Shown: piece by piece, positions 28,419-36,984 of the stretch | How positions within the stretch are numbered: position 1 is the stretch's first letter | How the letters are laid out: the number at the start of each line of letters is the position of its first letter | Source of the DNA: an uncultured SAR116 cluster alpha proteobacterium | GTDB taxonomy: Bacteria > Pseudomonadota > Alphaproteobacteria > Puniceispirillales > Marisalimonadaceae | Direction: 5' to 3' | DNA: 59,060 nt | Assembly: GCA_902517815.1 (NCBI GenBank) | Contig: CABYED010000010.1 | Coordinates: forward strand, 1-59,060 | Notes under the pieces: model-generated | What the model saw: the letters and a program-made list of their open reading frames with translations, nothing else | Databases searched by the model: none | What the model was told of the DNA's origin: nothing | Program-made: the position numbers and the translations under genes

Positions 28419-29195
28419 TTAACTTACAAAAGCTTTTTCTAAAACATAGTCTCCTGGATGATTATTGGCTCCTTCACGGAAGTTATTTTCTAACATAATT
28501 TTTTTGAGATCATTATTTAAGCCCATTGACCCACAAAACATAAATCTATCATCGGATGAAATTGAGTTTATTTTTAAATCATTAAATAATTTGTCTGATG
28601 ATATGAGTTTAGTAATTCTGCCATTGAAAATATAATTGTCTCTTGTTGTAGAATGATAGCTTAATAATTTATTTTCTATAAATTCTCTAATTAATTCTTC
28701 ATTCTTACATTCTTGAATTATACTTTGACTATAAGATAATTCAGCAATCATTCTACAAGTATGTGTAACAATTATACTTTCAAATCTTTCATAAGTTTCT
28801 GGCTCTCTTATAAGTGCAGCAAATGGTGCAAAACCTGTTCCGGATGAAAGTAAAAATAACCTTTTTCCAGGTTTTAATGCATCTAAAACTAATGTTCCTG
28901 TTGATTTAGGCATCATAATAATTTCATCACCGATTTTTATATTTTTTAATTTTGATGTTAAAGGTCCGTCTTTTACAATTATAGAATAAAACTCTAATTC
29001 TTCTGACCAACTTGGTGAACAAATTGAGTAAGCTCTTAATATTGGTTTATCATTACTATCAGGAAGGCCAATCATAACAAACTCACCTGATCTAAATTTA
29101 AAACTTTTTGGTCTAGTAATACGAAAAGAAAATAAATTTTCTGTCCAATGTTTTACTTGCGTTACTTTTTGAAAATTTTTTGAAAATTTTGACAA
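28419..29195 (-). CDS. fpr: Ferredoxin/flavodoxin-NADP reductase
   Basis: A 258-residue FAD enzyme that moves electrons between NADPH and ferredoxin or flavodoxin. The FAD site is RAYSICSP with the KDGPLTSKL phosphate region, the NADP site is LLSSGTGFAPFAALIRE followed by VTHTCR, FMFCGSMGLN lies near the nicotinamide pocket, and the C-terminal tail GDYVLEKAFVS matches bacterial subclass I FNR. The length is normal. The start ATG at 29195 lies 19 bases after the end of the epimerase-like gene on the same strand, so both may be co-transcribed. Confidence 0.93.
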   Translation of the reverse strand: MSKFSKNFQKVTQVKHWTENLFSFRITRPKSFKFRSGEFVMIGLPDSNDKPILRAYSICSPSWSEELEFYSIIVKDGPLTSKLKNIKIGDEIIMMPKSTGTLVLDALKPGKRLFLLSSGTGFAPFAALIREPETYERFESIIVTHTCRMIAELSYSQSIIQECKNEELIREFIENKLLSYHSTTRDNYIFNGRITKLISSDKLFNDLKINSISSDDRFMFCGSMGLNNDLKKIMLENNFREGANNHPGDYVLEKAFVS

Positions 29196-29214
29196 AATTT
29201 TTTCCTAGGTAAAA

Positions 29215-30045
29215 TTAATCATTATCTAATAATGATTTAGTCAAGCCGAGTAAAGCAAATTTATAATCTGGATATTTGAACTTATAATTAATCTTATGAT
29301 TGATAATATTACTTTTTACAGTCCTATTTACTTCATAAAAAGACTTTAATATTTTAGATACTTTTCTTGGATCATATTTTACAATTTTTGGTTCAACTAA
29401 ATTTAATTCATTACAAACGAATTTGATTGCATCATAACTACTTACTTTTTTTTGATCACTTATATTTAAAATTTTTTCGCTATAATTGTTTTTTATAAAT
29501 TGAAGGGTTAATAAAGACAAGTCTTCCACATGTATTCTATTCGAGATATGATCTTCTTTAACTATAACTTTATTATCACCTTGAAGGTATTTGATCATAG
29601 GGTGTCTATTTGGACCATAAATACCTGATATCCTAAAGATTGATGTATGTGGATTTGCTTTAACCCATTCTTTCTCGCAATTAAGTCTTGTTAAACCTCT
29701 TTTATATTTGGGTAATGGTACTGAACTCTCATTTACTATTCCACTTCCATATACTGATGTAGCAGAGTAATAAATAATAATGTTTTTATTTAATGAAATT
29801 GGTTTTCGATATTTTTTTAAGACAGGATCAAAACCTTCTTCATTAAATGGTACAGTTGATATGATATTTTCATTAATTAATTTTTTTTCAACATTATTAT
29901 AATCAATGAAATTGAGGTAATGAATATTTTTTTCAGGATTAGAAATATTTCTTGTAATTATTGAAACTTCATATCCATATCTTAGGGCATCATTAGCTAA
30001 AAATTTAGCTGTGTAGCCATTTCCAATAATTGTTAATTTCATCAT
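29215..30045 (-). CDS. NAD-dependent epimerase/dehydratase-like protein (extended SDR, YeeZ-like)
   Basis: A 276-residue extended-SDR-like protein. The N-terminal motif IGNGYTAKFLANDALRYG replaces the usual GxxGxxG, as in the YeeZ/SDR_a5 group. The catalytic region YYSATSVYGSG has Ser/Thr and Tyr, but the usual YxxxK lysine is not evident to me. FRISGIYGPNRHP follows, then the HVEDLSLL substrate-domain motif. The true substrate is unknown. It lies upstream of fpr on the minus strand and diverges from the riboswitch-TonB unit. Confidence 0.72.
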   Translation of the reverse strand: MMKLTIIGNGYTAKFLANDALRYGYEVSIITRNISNPEKNIHYLNFIDYNNVEKKLINENIISTVPFNEEGFDPVLKKYRKPISLNKNIIIYYSATSVYGSGIVNESSVPLPKYKRGLTRLNCEKEWVKANPHTSIFRISGIYGPNRHPMIKYLQGDNKVIVKEDHISNRIHVEDLSLLTLQFIKNNYSEKILNISDQKKVSSYDAIKFVCNELNLVEPKIVKYDPRKVSKILKSFYEVNRTVKSNIINHKINYKFKYPDYKFALLGLTKSLLDND

Positions 30046-30100
30046 TAATTTTTTTTTTTAATACTTGCTTTTTTTATGTAAATAAACTTAATAATTAAAT

Positions 30101-30278
30101 GTTTATGGTGCTTCGAAGTTTTCTTCAAGCTTAAAATGGGAATTTGGTAACTCACATGAGTTATAAGCCAAAGCTGTCCCCGCAACTGTAAATGCTGAGT
30201 AAGGGCTGTAATGTCACTGGATTTTTCTGGGAAGGCTGCCTAAACAATGAAGCATAAGCCAGGAGACCTGCCATAAAC
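30101..30278 (+). ncRNA. Cobalamin (AdoCbl) riboswitch
   Basis: A complete aptamer. P1 is a perfect eight-pair helix, GTTTATGG (30101-30108) with CCATAAAC (30271-30278). The core segments are TTAAAATGGGAA, GCTGTCCCCGCAACTGTAA (about 30174-30191) and the B12 box GCCAGGAGACCTGCC (30258-30272). Downstream, GTCGCT (30280-30285) can pair with AGCGAC (30332-30337) and, as a partly overlapping alternative, TTTGTC (30285-30290) with GACAAA (30335-30340), a plausible expression platform. High cobalamin would lower expression of the TonB receptor that follows. The riboswitch fills most of the 345-base gap 30046-30390. Confidence 0.95.
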
Positions 30279-30390
30279 AGTCGCTTTGTCAACCCCCGGG
30301 TAGAGTGGATGGCACGTGTTGTATATCGTCTAGCGACAAAATTTGTTCAGAGCTAAGTCTCTATATTTTTTTGCTGGAGGTTATATACCA

Positions 30391-32370
30391 ATGCGTTTTA
30401 TCTTAATATTAACTTTACTTATATTTAGTTTTTTTTGCGTAAAATTTACTTTTTCTGAAGAATCTACTCCTGTTAGAATAACCATATATCCTACTATCAT
30501 TAATAAAAATGCTACTGGAAGTTCAGTTTCAGTCATTGACTATGATACTATTAAAAAGTCTTCTTATAAAACTATTGGAGACTTAATTTCAAAGTTTTCA
30601 GGCGTTAATTTTGATAATTACTACTATGGGACTGATGCAAAAACTTCTGTAAGAATGAGAGGTTTTGGAGAGCAAGCTTCGCGTAACATTCTTATACTTG
30701 TAAATGGAGTTCGAATAACAGATATGACAATGGCTGGAGCAAATTTATCTAGAATAAATATTGATGATGTTTATCAAATAGAAATAATTAAAGGAGGTTC
30801 TGCTAGCACATTATTCGGAGATGGAGCTTCAGGAGGAGCAGTAAATATCATAACTAAAAATCCAAATTTTGTTAAAGATGAATTTAAGTTTAAAAGTTCT
30901 GTTAAATCGTTTAATTCAAAAAATAATAATTTCTCAATTGTAAAAAAAATAGATGATTTTGTAATTCAAAGTTTTGCTTCTAAAGAAAAAAATAAAGGTT
31001 ATCGTGAAAATAGTAATTTTGAAAGTGATGTATTTAATTTAGACTTAACCTATTTGAAAGATACTATTAATAGGTATTTTACAAAAATTCAATATTCTGA
31101 ACAAGTAACTGAAATTCCTGGAAATGTTACATTAGACGATTTTTATACTAGACCAAGATATTCAAGAACTCCTGAGGATTTTGGTACTGAAAAAGTTAGT
31201 TCTATTAGTTTTGGGGCACAAAATTTACTTTCTGTAGATGTGAAACTATCAAATGTAATTAAGTTTGAAGATAAAGATCAAACAACATCTGCTCTATCAG
31301 GAAATCGTTATATTTTAGCCAAAACAAACCTGGAAACAATTACAGCCACTTCTAAATTGACCAAAAATTTTAACTTCAAAAATACAAATTTTGTTACTGA
31401 TTTTGGAGTGGATTTTATTAATTCCGATTACAGAGCCATAGGTAATGACTGGTTTCAAACAAAATATCATAATATTGCAAATCAAAAAATATTAGAACCA
31501 TTCGGTATTTTTAAATTTAATCATTTGTCCAATGATAAATTAGATTATGAATTAGGGTTTCGTTACCATTTTTATGAATTAGATGCAGATAATTATAAAA
31601 CTCAGACAAGTTTAACATCTAATTACAAAGAAAATTATGCTTGGTCTTTAGGATTTAAATATGGTTTGGGATATGATAACAATTTTTTTGGTCACGTTTC
31701 AAGAGCTTATAGATCTCCAAGGCTGGATGAAGTGATATCATTAGTAAACCCATCACCTACCTTAAGGGATATTAAACATCAATATTCAAACGATATTGAA
31801 TTAGGATTTCAAAATGTTGGTAAAGATAAACAATATAAATTGTCTTTATTTAAATCTCTTTTAAAAAATCAAATTTATTTGAACCAAACAACTTTCATTA
31901 ATGAAAACTTTGATCCATCAACACATCAAGGTGTGGAAATTGAATATGGTCAATCTATTTCCAATAAAATTAAATTTAAATCTAATGCATCATATATTAA
32001 GTCTTATTTTACAGCAGGAAGTGAAAAAGGTAATGAAACATCTTATGTACCAAAGCACTCAGCAAATGCATCCATAAATTATGATATTGATAATTACACT
32101 TATACAGCATTAGAATATAAATATGTTGGAAGACAGAGAGCTGGCAATGACCCTACATATATATTATCAAAGTCTAAATCTTATCAATTAATGGATCTTA
32201 ACATTACACATAAACTAAAAAATTTTAAAATAAAAGGTTCTATTAATAATATTTTTGATAAAAAATACTACACAAATTTAATTAAAGGTTCATCTTGGTC
32301 AGGAAACAAACCATATGTTTATCCTCAACCGGGAAGAACCTTTTTTGTGGGATTGGAAGCTACATTTTAA
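30391..32370 (+). CDS. btuB: TonB-dependent outer membrane receptor, probable cobalamin receptor (BtuB-like)
   Basis: A 659-residue outer membrane barrel. The start at 30391 gives a signal peptide MRFILILTLLIFSFFCVKF and has GGAGG ten bases upstream; an earlier ATG (30343) lacks both and is rejected. The plug domain (about residues 45-150) shows VSVIDYDTIKKSS, VRMRGFGEQASRNILILVNG and IEIIKGGSASTLFGDGASGG with the NIITK ending. The barrel follows, ending GRTFFVGLEATF with the terminal Phe needed for BAM insertion. The cobalamin riboswitch in its leader argues strongly that the ligand is vitamin B12 or a related corrinoid. The DUF6580-like gene follows 42 bases later. Confidence 0.9.
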   Translation: MRFILILTLLIFSFFCVKFTFSEESTPVRITIYPTIINKNATGSSVSVIDYDTIKKSSYKTIGDLISKFSGVNFDNYYYGTDAKTSVRMRGFGEQASRNILILVNGVRITDMTMAGANLSRINIDDVYQIEIIKGGSASTLFGDGASGGAVNIITKNPNFVKDEFKFKSSVKSFNSKNNNFSIVKKIDDFVIQSFASKEKNKGYRENSNFESDVFNLDLTYLKDTINRYFTKIQYSEQVTEIPGNVTLDDFYTRPRYSRTPEDFGTEKVSSISFGAQNLLSVDVKLSNVIKFEDKDQTTSALSGNRYILAKTNLETITATSKLTKNFNFKNTNFVTDFGVDFINSDYRAIGNDWFQTKYHNIANQKILEPFGIFKFNHLSNDKLDYELGFRYHFYELDADNYKTQTSLTSNYKENYAWSLGFKYGLGYDNNFFGHVSRAYRSPRLDEVISLVNPSPTLRDIKHQYSNDIELGFQNVGKDKQYKLSLFKSLLKNQIYLNQTTFINENFDPSTHQGVEIEYGQSISNKIKFKSNASYIKSYFTAGSEKGNETSYVPKHSANASINYDIDNYTYTALEYKYVGRQRAGNDPTYILSKSKSYQLMDLNITHKLKNFKIKGSINNIFDKKYYTNLIKGSSWSGNKPYVYPQPGRTFFVGLEATF

Positions 32371-32412
32371 AAATGTACTTGTTTAAAAATAATTTTAGTT
32401 TAATTAGATTAT

Positions 32413-32925
32413 ATGCTTGGTAACTATTTAATTAAAAATTTTATAGTGTTTATTAGTTGTGTTGGCATTGTTCTTTTATTTCGAATAATTCCTCACCCAC
32501 CTAATTTTACACCAGTAATTGTGTTAAGTCTCTATTTGCCATTCATATTTGGTATATGGTCTATCCCTTTTTGTATACTTGGCTTTGCTATTACCGATTA
32601 TTTTATTGGATTTCATAGCCTCATGTTTTGGACATGGGGTGCATTAGCTTTTACAGGATATACCTCTAAATTTTGTAATAAAATTTACTCAAGAATAGTT
32701 TTGAGTTTTATTGGTGCTATTACCTTTTTTGTTATTTCTAATTTTGGTGTATGGATTTCTGGTACATTATATGAAATTTCAGTGCAAGGACTACTTAACT
32801 GTTACATAATGGCTATTCCTTTTTTCACCAATACATTATTAAGCACAATCTTTTTTGCAGTAATTTTTGAACTATTTATTTTAAGTAAATTTTATTACTT
32901 AATTCCAAATTTTAATAAAAAATAA
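32413..32925 (+). CDS. DUF6580-like small membrane protein, candidate inner-membrane cobalamin importer
   Basis: A 170-residue protein with about five or six transmembrane helices. RIIPHPPNFTPV near the first helix, ITDYFIGFHSLMFWTWGALAF in the middle and a GLLNCYIMAIPFF segment match my memory of the DUF6580 putative transport family, which resembles S-components of ECF transporters. It directly follows the riboswitch-controlled TonB receptor. Solitary S-components of the BtuM type, found near BtuB, import B12 without BtuCD and use a cysteine near residue 80; here Cys88 lies in the loop after the third hydrophobic segment. The family match is moderately sure; B12 transport is inference from context. 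Confidence 0.7.
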   Translation: MLGNYLIKNFIVFISCVGIVLLFRIIPHPPNFTPVIVLSLYLPFIFGIWSIPFCILGFAITDYFIGFHSLMFWTWGALAFTGYTSKFCNKIYSRIVLSFIGAITFFVISNFGVWISGTLYEISVQGLLNCYIMAIPFFTNTLLSTIFFAVIFELFILSKFYYLIPNFNKK

Positions 32926-32962
32926 AATATCTTTTTTGGTCTAAAAATTAATTATTCTTTTC

Positions 32963-32991
32963 TTGACCAAAACTTTATCTACCTCTATCAA
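32963..32991 (+). promoter_or_regulatory. Promoter of tRNA-Asp
   Basis: TTGACC (32963-32968), 17 bases, TATCAA (32986-32991), 19 bases before the mature tRNA. Spacing is ideal and the -35 is the same hexamer as before tRNA-Leu. Confidence 0.55.
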
Positions 32992-33010
32992 GTATTTATA
33001 AACCTTTTAA

Positions 33011-33087
<77 letters not shown>

Positions 33088-33160
33088 TTTATCTAGAAAT
33101 TTAATAAATTGCTTTTTAACTTGTTAATAATTAAAACTATTTACTTATAATTAACTTAAA

Positions 33161-33583
33161 ATGATGGCAAAAATGAAGCTTCAATTACACCACATCAATT
33201 TGTCTACTGATAAAGTAGATGAAATGAATGATTTTTATTTAAATGTTATGAAACTAAAAACAGAAACTGAAGGATTACCAGTTTTAGAGAAGAAAAAAGG
33301 TTATTCTGGAGATGTTGCTTTTGTATCAGATGGTAAAATACAAACACATCTAGCACAAAAAGATTTGGATGTTTGTTTTAAAACTGGTCACACTATAAAT
33401 CCACTTGAAAAAGGTCACATAGCCTACAGAACAGATGATTTAGAGGCTTTTAAAAAACATTTAAATGAATTAAATATCAATTTTTCAGATTGGGGTGAAA
33501 CTGCAGTAGCAGGATGGAAACAAATATTTTTTCATGATCCAGATGGAAATATAATTGAAGTTCACGAAATAGAACAAACATAA
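33161..33583 (+). CDS. VOC family (glyoxalase/bleomycin resistance-like) protein
   Basis: A 140-residue vicinal-oxygen-chelate fold protein with the two beta-alpha-beta-beta-beta modules. LQLHHINLSTDKVDEMNDFY gives the first metal histidine, GHIAYRTDDLEAF the second, and the C-terminal FFHDPDGNIIEVHE the metal glutamate. The substrate is unknown; it could be an isomerase, lyase or thiol transferase. The start is one of two adjacent ATGs, or the ATG at residue 5 (MKLQLHH); no ribosome site decides. The exporter gene lies 45 bases downstream. Confidence 0.85.
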   Translation: MMAKMKLQLHHINLSTDKVDEMNDFYLNVMKLKTETEGLPVLEKKKGYSGDVAFVSDGKIQTHLAQKDLDVCFKTGHTINPLEKGHIAYRTDDLEAFKKHLNELNINFSDWGETAVAGWKQIFFHDPDGNIIEVHEIEQT

Positions 33584-33628
33584 CTTTAAATCATAATTTT
33601 AAAATCATTATCAGAATGGTAATCAAAT

Positions 33629-34810
33629 TTGAAAAAACCCAATATTAATTTGTTGGCAGTAATTGTCGCAGTACCGGTAATTGGAATGACAATTATTGCG
33701 CCTGCTTTAACTATTATAAAAAATGATCTCAATATATCATTTGAAAATACACAATTAATTTTAACACTATATTTTACTTTCCTAGCTTTTGGTCAAATAC
33801 TATCTGGACCATTTTCTGATAAATTTGGAAGAAAACCAATTATACTCGTGGGAGCTTCGATCTATTCAATTTCTGCCTTTTTTGCATCCTTATCATCTAA
33901 TATAGAAATTTTATTAATACTTAGATGTTTTCAAGGATTTGGTGCTGCAGCATGTTTATCTGTTGGAAGAACTATTTTAAGTGATTGTTATGAGATAAAA
34001 GAGGCAGCAAAGGAAATGTCAAAAATGACAGCTATAATGGCAGTCATTCCAATTTCTTGTTTTATCTTTGGAGGATTTCTTGCCGAATTTTTAGGCTGGA
34101 GAACTAATTTAATTGCTTTAGGCTTAATAAGTCTAATTTTGATAATAGCTATGTCATTTTTATTAAATGAGACATTAATAAAAAAAGCTAAAAGCATAAG
34201 TTTTAAAAATATGTTTATAGTTTATAGAGGATTATTAAAAAACCTTTCTTTTAATTTTTTTACGATAACTACTGCAATGCAGACTTCTATGTTCTTTGCA
34301 ATGAATGGTTTCATGCCATATGAATTTGAAAGAAAAGGAGTGAGTATGTCAGAGTTTGGAATATGGTTTTCATTTACAACTTTGGGATATATTTTTGGAA
34401 ATATTATAAATAGCAAATTAAGCCCAAAAGTGGGTTTAGAAAGAATGTGTATTTTGGGAACAGTTTGCTCTTTTTGTACTGTATTAATATTTTTTGGGAA
34501 TAACAATTTATTTCAAAATGGCCCTCTTGTTTTATCATTAATCTGCATGTTGTTTGGATGTTCAAATGGCTTCGCAGTAGCAAATAGTATGACTGGAGCA
34601 ATAAATTCGTCTAAATTAAACAAAGGTGCAGCAAGTGGTTTAATGGGTGCTTTTCAAGTTGGTTCTGGGGGGCTAGCTGGCTTCCTTATAATATATTTTG
34701 GAGGAGCTCAAAATTTTAATATATGTTTATATGCATTATTTATTATGTCAGGTATTTCAATAATATCCTCATATCTGATATTACAAATAAAAAAAATGAG
34801 TATTATATAA
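33629..34810 (+). CDS. MFS transporter, Bcr/CflA-type drug efflux
   Basis: A 393-residue, 12-helix major facilitator. The A-motif GPFSDKFGRKPIILVG between helices 2 and 3, RCFQGFGAAACLSVGRTILSD in helices 4-5, and FGGFLAEFLGWR match the DHA1 Bcr/CflA group, which exports antibiotics or small metabolites by proton antiport. The start is TTG (33629). The amidohydrolase ATG follows directly after the stop (34811), so the two genes are one operon. Confidence 0.87.
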   Translation: MKKPNINLLAVIVAVPVIGMTIIAPALTIIKNDLNISFENTQLILTLYFTFLAFGQILSGPFSDKFGRKPIILVGASIYSISAFFASLSSNIEILLILRCFQGFGAAACLSVGRTILSDCYEIKEAAKEMSKMTAIMAVIPISCFIFGGFLAEFLGWRTNLIALGLISLILIIAMSFLLNETLIKKAKSISFKNMFIVYRGLLKNLSFNFFTITTAMQTSMFFAMNGFMPYEFERKGVSMSEFGIWFSFTTLGYIFGNIINSKLSPKVGLERMCILGTVCSFCTVLIFFGNNNLFQNGPLVLSLICMLFGCSNGFAVANSMTGAINSSKLNKGAASGLMGAFQVGSGGLAGFLIIYFGGAQNFNICLYALFIMSGISIISSYLILQIKKMSII

Positions 34811-35743
34811 ATGCCTGATTATGAAAATATTGAAATATTAGATTCTCATCATCATTTTTGGGATTTAGATAAAAATTATTATCCTTTCTTATCCAATAAA
34901 ATTGATCCAGATTTTTTCTTAGGTAATTATGAAATGATTAGACAAAATTATCTTCCAGTTGATTATGAGAAGGACATAAAAAATCATAATGTTATTGGTA
35001 CCATTCATTGTGAAGCAGAGTGGGATAGGAATGATCAGGTTGGTGAGACAAAATGGATAGAAAATTTAGCTAAGAAAAATAAATTTCCAAATGCTATTAT
35101 AGGTCATGCCTGGTTCCATAAAAAAAATACAGAGACAATAATTGCTGATCAAGCAAGTTTTAATATGGTTAAGAGTATACGTTCAAAACCAAATGTAAAA
35201 TTTGCAAAAAATACTGCTGATTACAAATATGATGGTTCTATGCAAGATACAAATTGGAGAAAAGGTTTAAAATTACTAGAAAAATATAATTTAAATTATG
35301 ATTTGAGAGTACCTACATGGCATTTAGAAGAAGCAGTTGAAATTGTAAGGTTAATACCAAACACTAAAGTGATTATTAACCATTGTGGTTTTCCCTGGGA
35401 TAGATCTGTCGATGGAATGGAATTTTGGAGAAAAGGGATAAAATCATTATCCTTGGAGCCTAATACATTTATAAAATTATCTGAATTTGGCGTAAAAGGA
35501 GAGGAGTGGAATTTCAACGAGAATGCGAGTATAATTTACAAATTAATAGATTTGTTTAGTCCAAAAAGATGTATGTTTGCAAGCAATTTCCCTGTTAGTA
35601 AACTTAAAATAACATTTGATAATTTATTTAATAATTATAAAAAAATTGTAGAAAAATTCTCAATAGATGAGAAGAAATATTTGTTTTCTGAAACTGCCAT
35701 TGAGGCTTATAATTTAGATAAATCATTATTAAAGGAAAATTAA
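34811..35743 (+). CDS. Amidohydrolase family protein (COG3618, sugar-lactonase-like)
   Basis: A 310-residue TIM-barrel hydrolase. LDSHHHFWDLDKNYYPFL at the N terminus is the opening seen in the COG3618 group, which includes L-fuconolactonase- and galactonolactonase-like enzymes. HCEAEW, RVPTWHLEEAVEI and NHCGFPWDR supply further strand-end ligands. The segment usually carrying the last metal-site Asp reads MFASNFPVSK, with Asn; I have seen SNFP in relatives but cannot be sure it is subgroup-typical. It abuts the MFS exporter gene. A lactone or amide substrate is likely; identity unknown. Confidence 0.8.
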   Translation: MPDYENIEILDSHHHFWDLDKNYYPFLSNKIDPDFFLGNYEMIRQNYLPVDYEKDIKNHNVIGTIHCEAEWDRNDQVGETKWIENLAKKNKFPNAIIGHAWFHKKNTETIIADQASFNMVKSIRSKPNVKFAKNTADYKYDGSMQDTNWRKGLKLLEKYNLNYDLRVPTWHLEEAVEIVRLIPNTKVIINHCGFPWDRSVDGMEFWRKGIKSLSLEPNTFIKLSEFGVKGEEWNFNENASIIYKLIDLFSPKRCMFASNFPVSKLKITFDNLFNNYKKIVEKFSIDEKKYLFSETAIEAYNLDKSLLKEN

Positions 35744-35821
35744 TTACATGCATATTACTCAATAATTTAAATTTTTTTTTAATTGTGTTAATTAATCATT
35801 TTATTTCATGTGGAGTTATGA

Positions 35822-36919
35822 TTGAGTATCCAATTTACTGATATTGTTAACAAGTTACCAGCCTCTGTACCTTTTGTAGGTCCAGAAGCCCAAGAAAGAA
35901 GCATTGATGAACTTTTTAAAGCGCGTATTGGAGCTAATGAGAGTGTTTTTGGGCCTTCAGAAAAAGCAATTTCAGCTATGAAAAAACACTTAGGTGAAGT
36001 CTGGATGTATGGTGATCCAGAAAATTTTGATTTGAAACATGCGCTTGCAAAAAAACATAAAGTAAATTTTGAAAATATTGTTGTAGGTGAAGGAATTGAC
36101 GGCTTACTAGGATATCTGGTTAGATTGATAATAGAAAAAGGGGATAATGTCGTTACTACTGATGGCGCGTATCCAACTTTTAATTATCATGTAGAGGGAT
36201 TTGGAGGAAATCTACATAAAGTACCTTTCTGCAATGACACGGAGGACTTACAAAAGTTACTTGATAAAGTCAAAGAAACATCAGCAAAGATTTTATATGT
36301 ATCAAATCCCAACAATCCAATGGGAACAATTAATAAACCGTCAGATGTTCAAACATTAATCCAGAATCTTCCAGAGACCACCTTGTTATGTTTGGATGAA
36401 GCTTATATTGATTTTGTAGATGATAATTTTGTACCAAAAATTTCATTGGATACAAAAAATGTTATTAGAATGAGAACTTTTTCAAAAGCATATGGAATGG
36501 CCGGATTAAGGGTTGGCTACGCGATAGGAGAAAAAGATTTAATCTTGAATTTTGAAAAAATAAGAAATCATTTTGGCATGTCAAGAATTTCTCAAGTAAG
36601 CGCATTAGCTGCGCTAGAAGATTATGATTTTATAAGTGAAGTAATTAATAAAGTAAAATTATCGAGAAATAGAATTGCTGATATTGCTAATAATAATAGT
36701 TGTAAATTTATTCCTTCTTTTACAAATTTTGTAGCAATTGATTGTTTAAAAGATAGTAAATTTGCAAAAAAAGTACTTGAAAATTTAATAAATAACGGTG
36801 TTTTCGTAAGAATGCCATATTCATATCCTCAAAATAGGTGTATAAGAGTGACAGTAGGATTAGACAAAGATATTGATTTATTTGAAAAATATTTTCCGAT
36901 AGCATTAAAAGAAAGCTAA
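35822..36919 (+). CDS. Histidinol-phosphate aminotransferase-like PLP enzyme
   Basis: A 365-residue fold-type I aminotransferase of the HisC subgroup. It has the N-terminal ANESVFGPSEKAISAM (the NENP-like region), VGEGIDGLLGYLVR, SNPNNPMGT, LDEAYIDFV and the PLP lysine in RTFSKAYGMAGLRVGYAIG, then RNHFGMSRISQ and late RVTVGL. HisC-like proteins also act on other amino donors, so the histidine pathway is not assured, particularly outside any his cluster. The start is TTG at 35822 with GGAG six bases upstream; the nearby ATG at 35818 is out of frame. The aldehyde dehydrogenase gene lies 65 bases downstream. Confidence 0.83.
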   Translation: MSIQFTDIVNKLPASVPFVGPEAQERSIDELFKARIGANESVFGPSEKAISAMKKHLGEVWMYGDPENFDLKHALAKKHKVNFENIVVGEGIDGLLGYLVRLIIEKGDNVVTTDGAYPTFNYHVEGFGGNLHKVPFCNDTEDLQKLLDKVKETSAKILYVSNPNNPMGTINKPSDVQTLIQNLPETTLLCLDEAYIDFVDDNFVPKISLDTKNVIRMRTFSKAYGMAGLRVGYAIGEKDLILNFEKIRNHFGMSRISQVSALAALEDYDFISEVINKVKLSRNRIADIANNNSCKFIPSFTNFVAIDCLKDSKFAKKVLENLINNGVFVRMPYSYPQNRCIRVTVGLDKDIDLFEKYFPIALKES

Positions 36920-36984
36920 TTAAAACAATATTTCTCAAATCTTAAACTGAAATAATTAATTTAAATAAACGAGGGAGTTTTTAT

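Noticed and set aside
29163-29200. Short direct repeats of GAAAATTTT near the start of fpr
   Set aside because: They are low-complexity codons for Lys, Phe and Asn within the coding sequence.
30343-30390. Longer start of the TonB receptor (ATG at 30343)
   Set aside because: It lacks a ribosome site and would put 16 residues before a standard signal peptide; the ATG at 30391 has GGAGG ten bases upstream.
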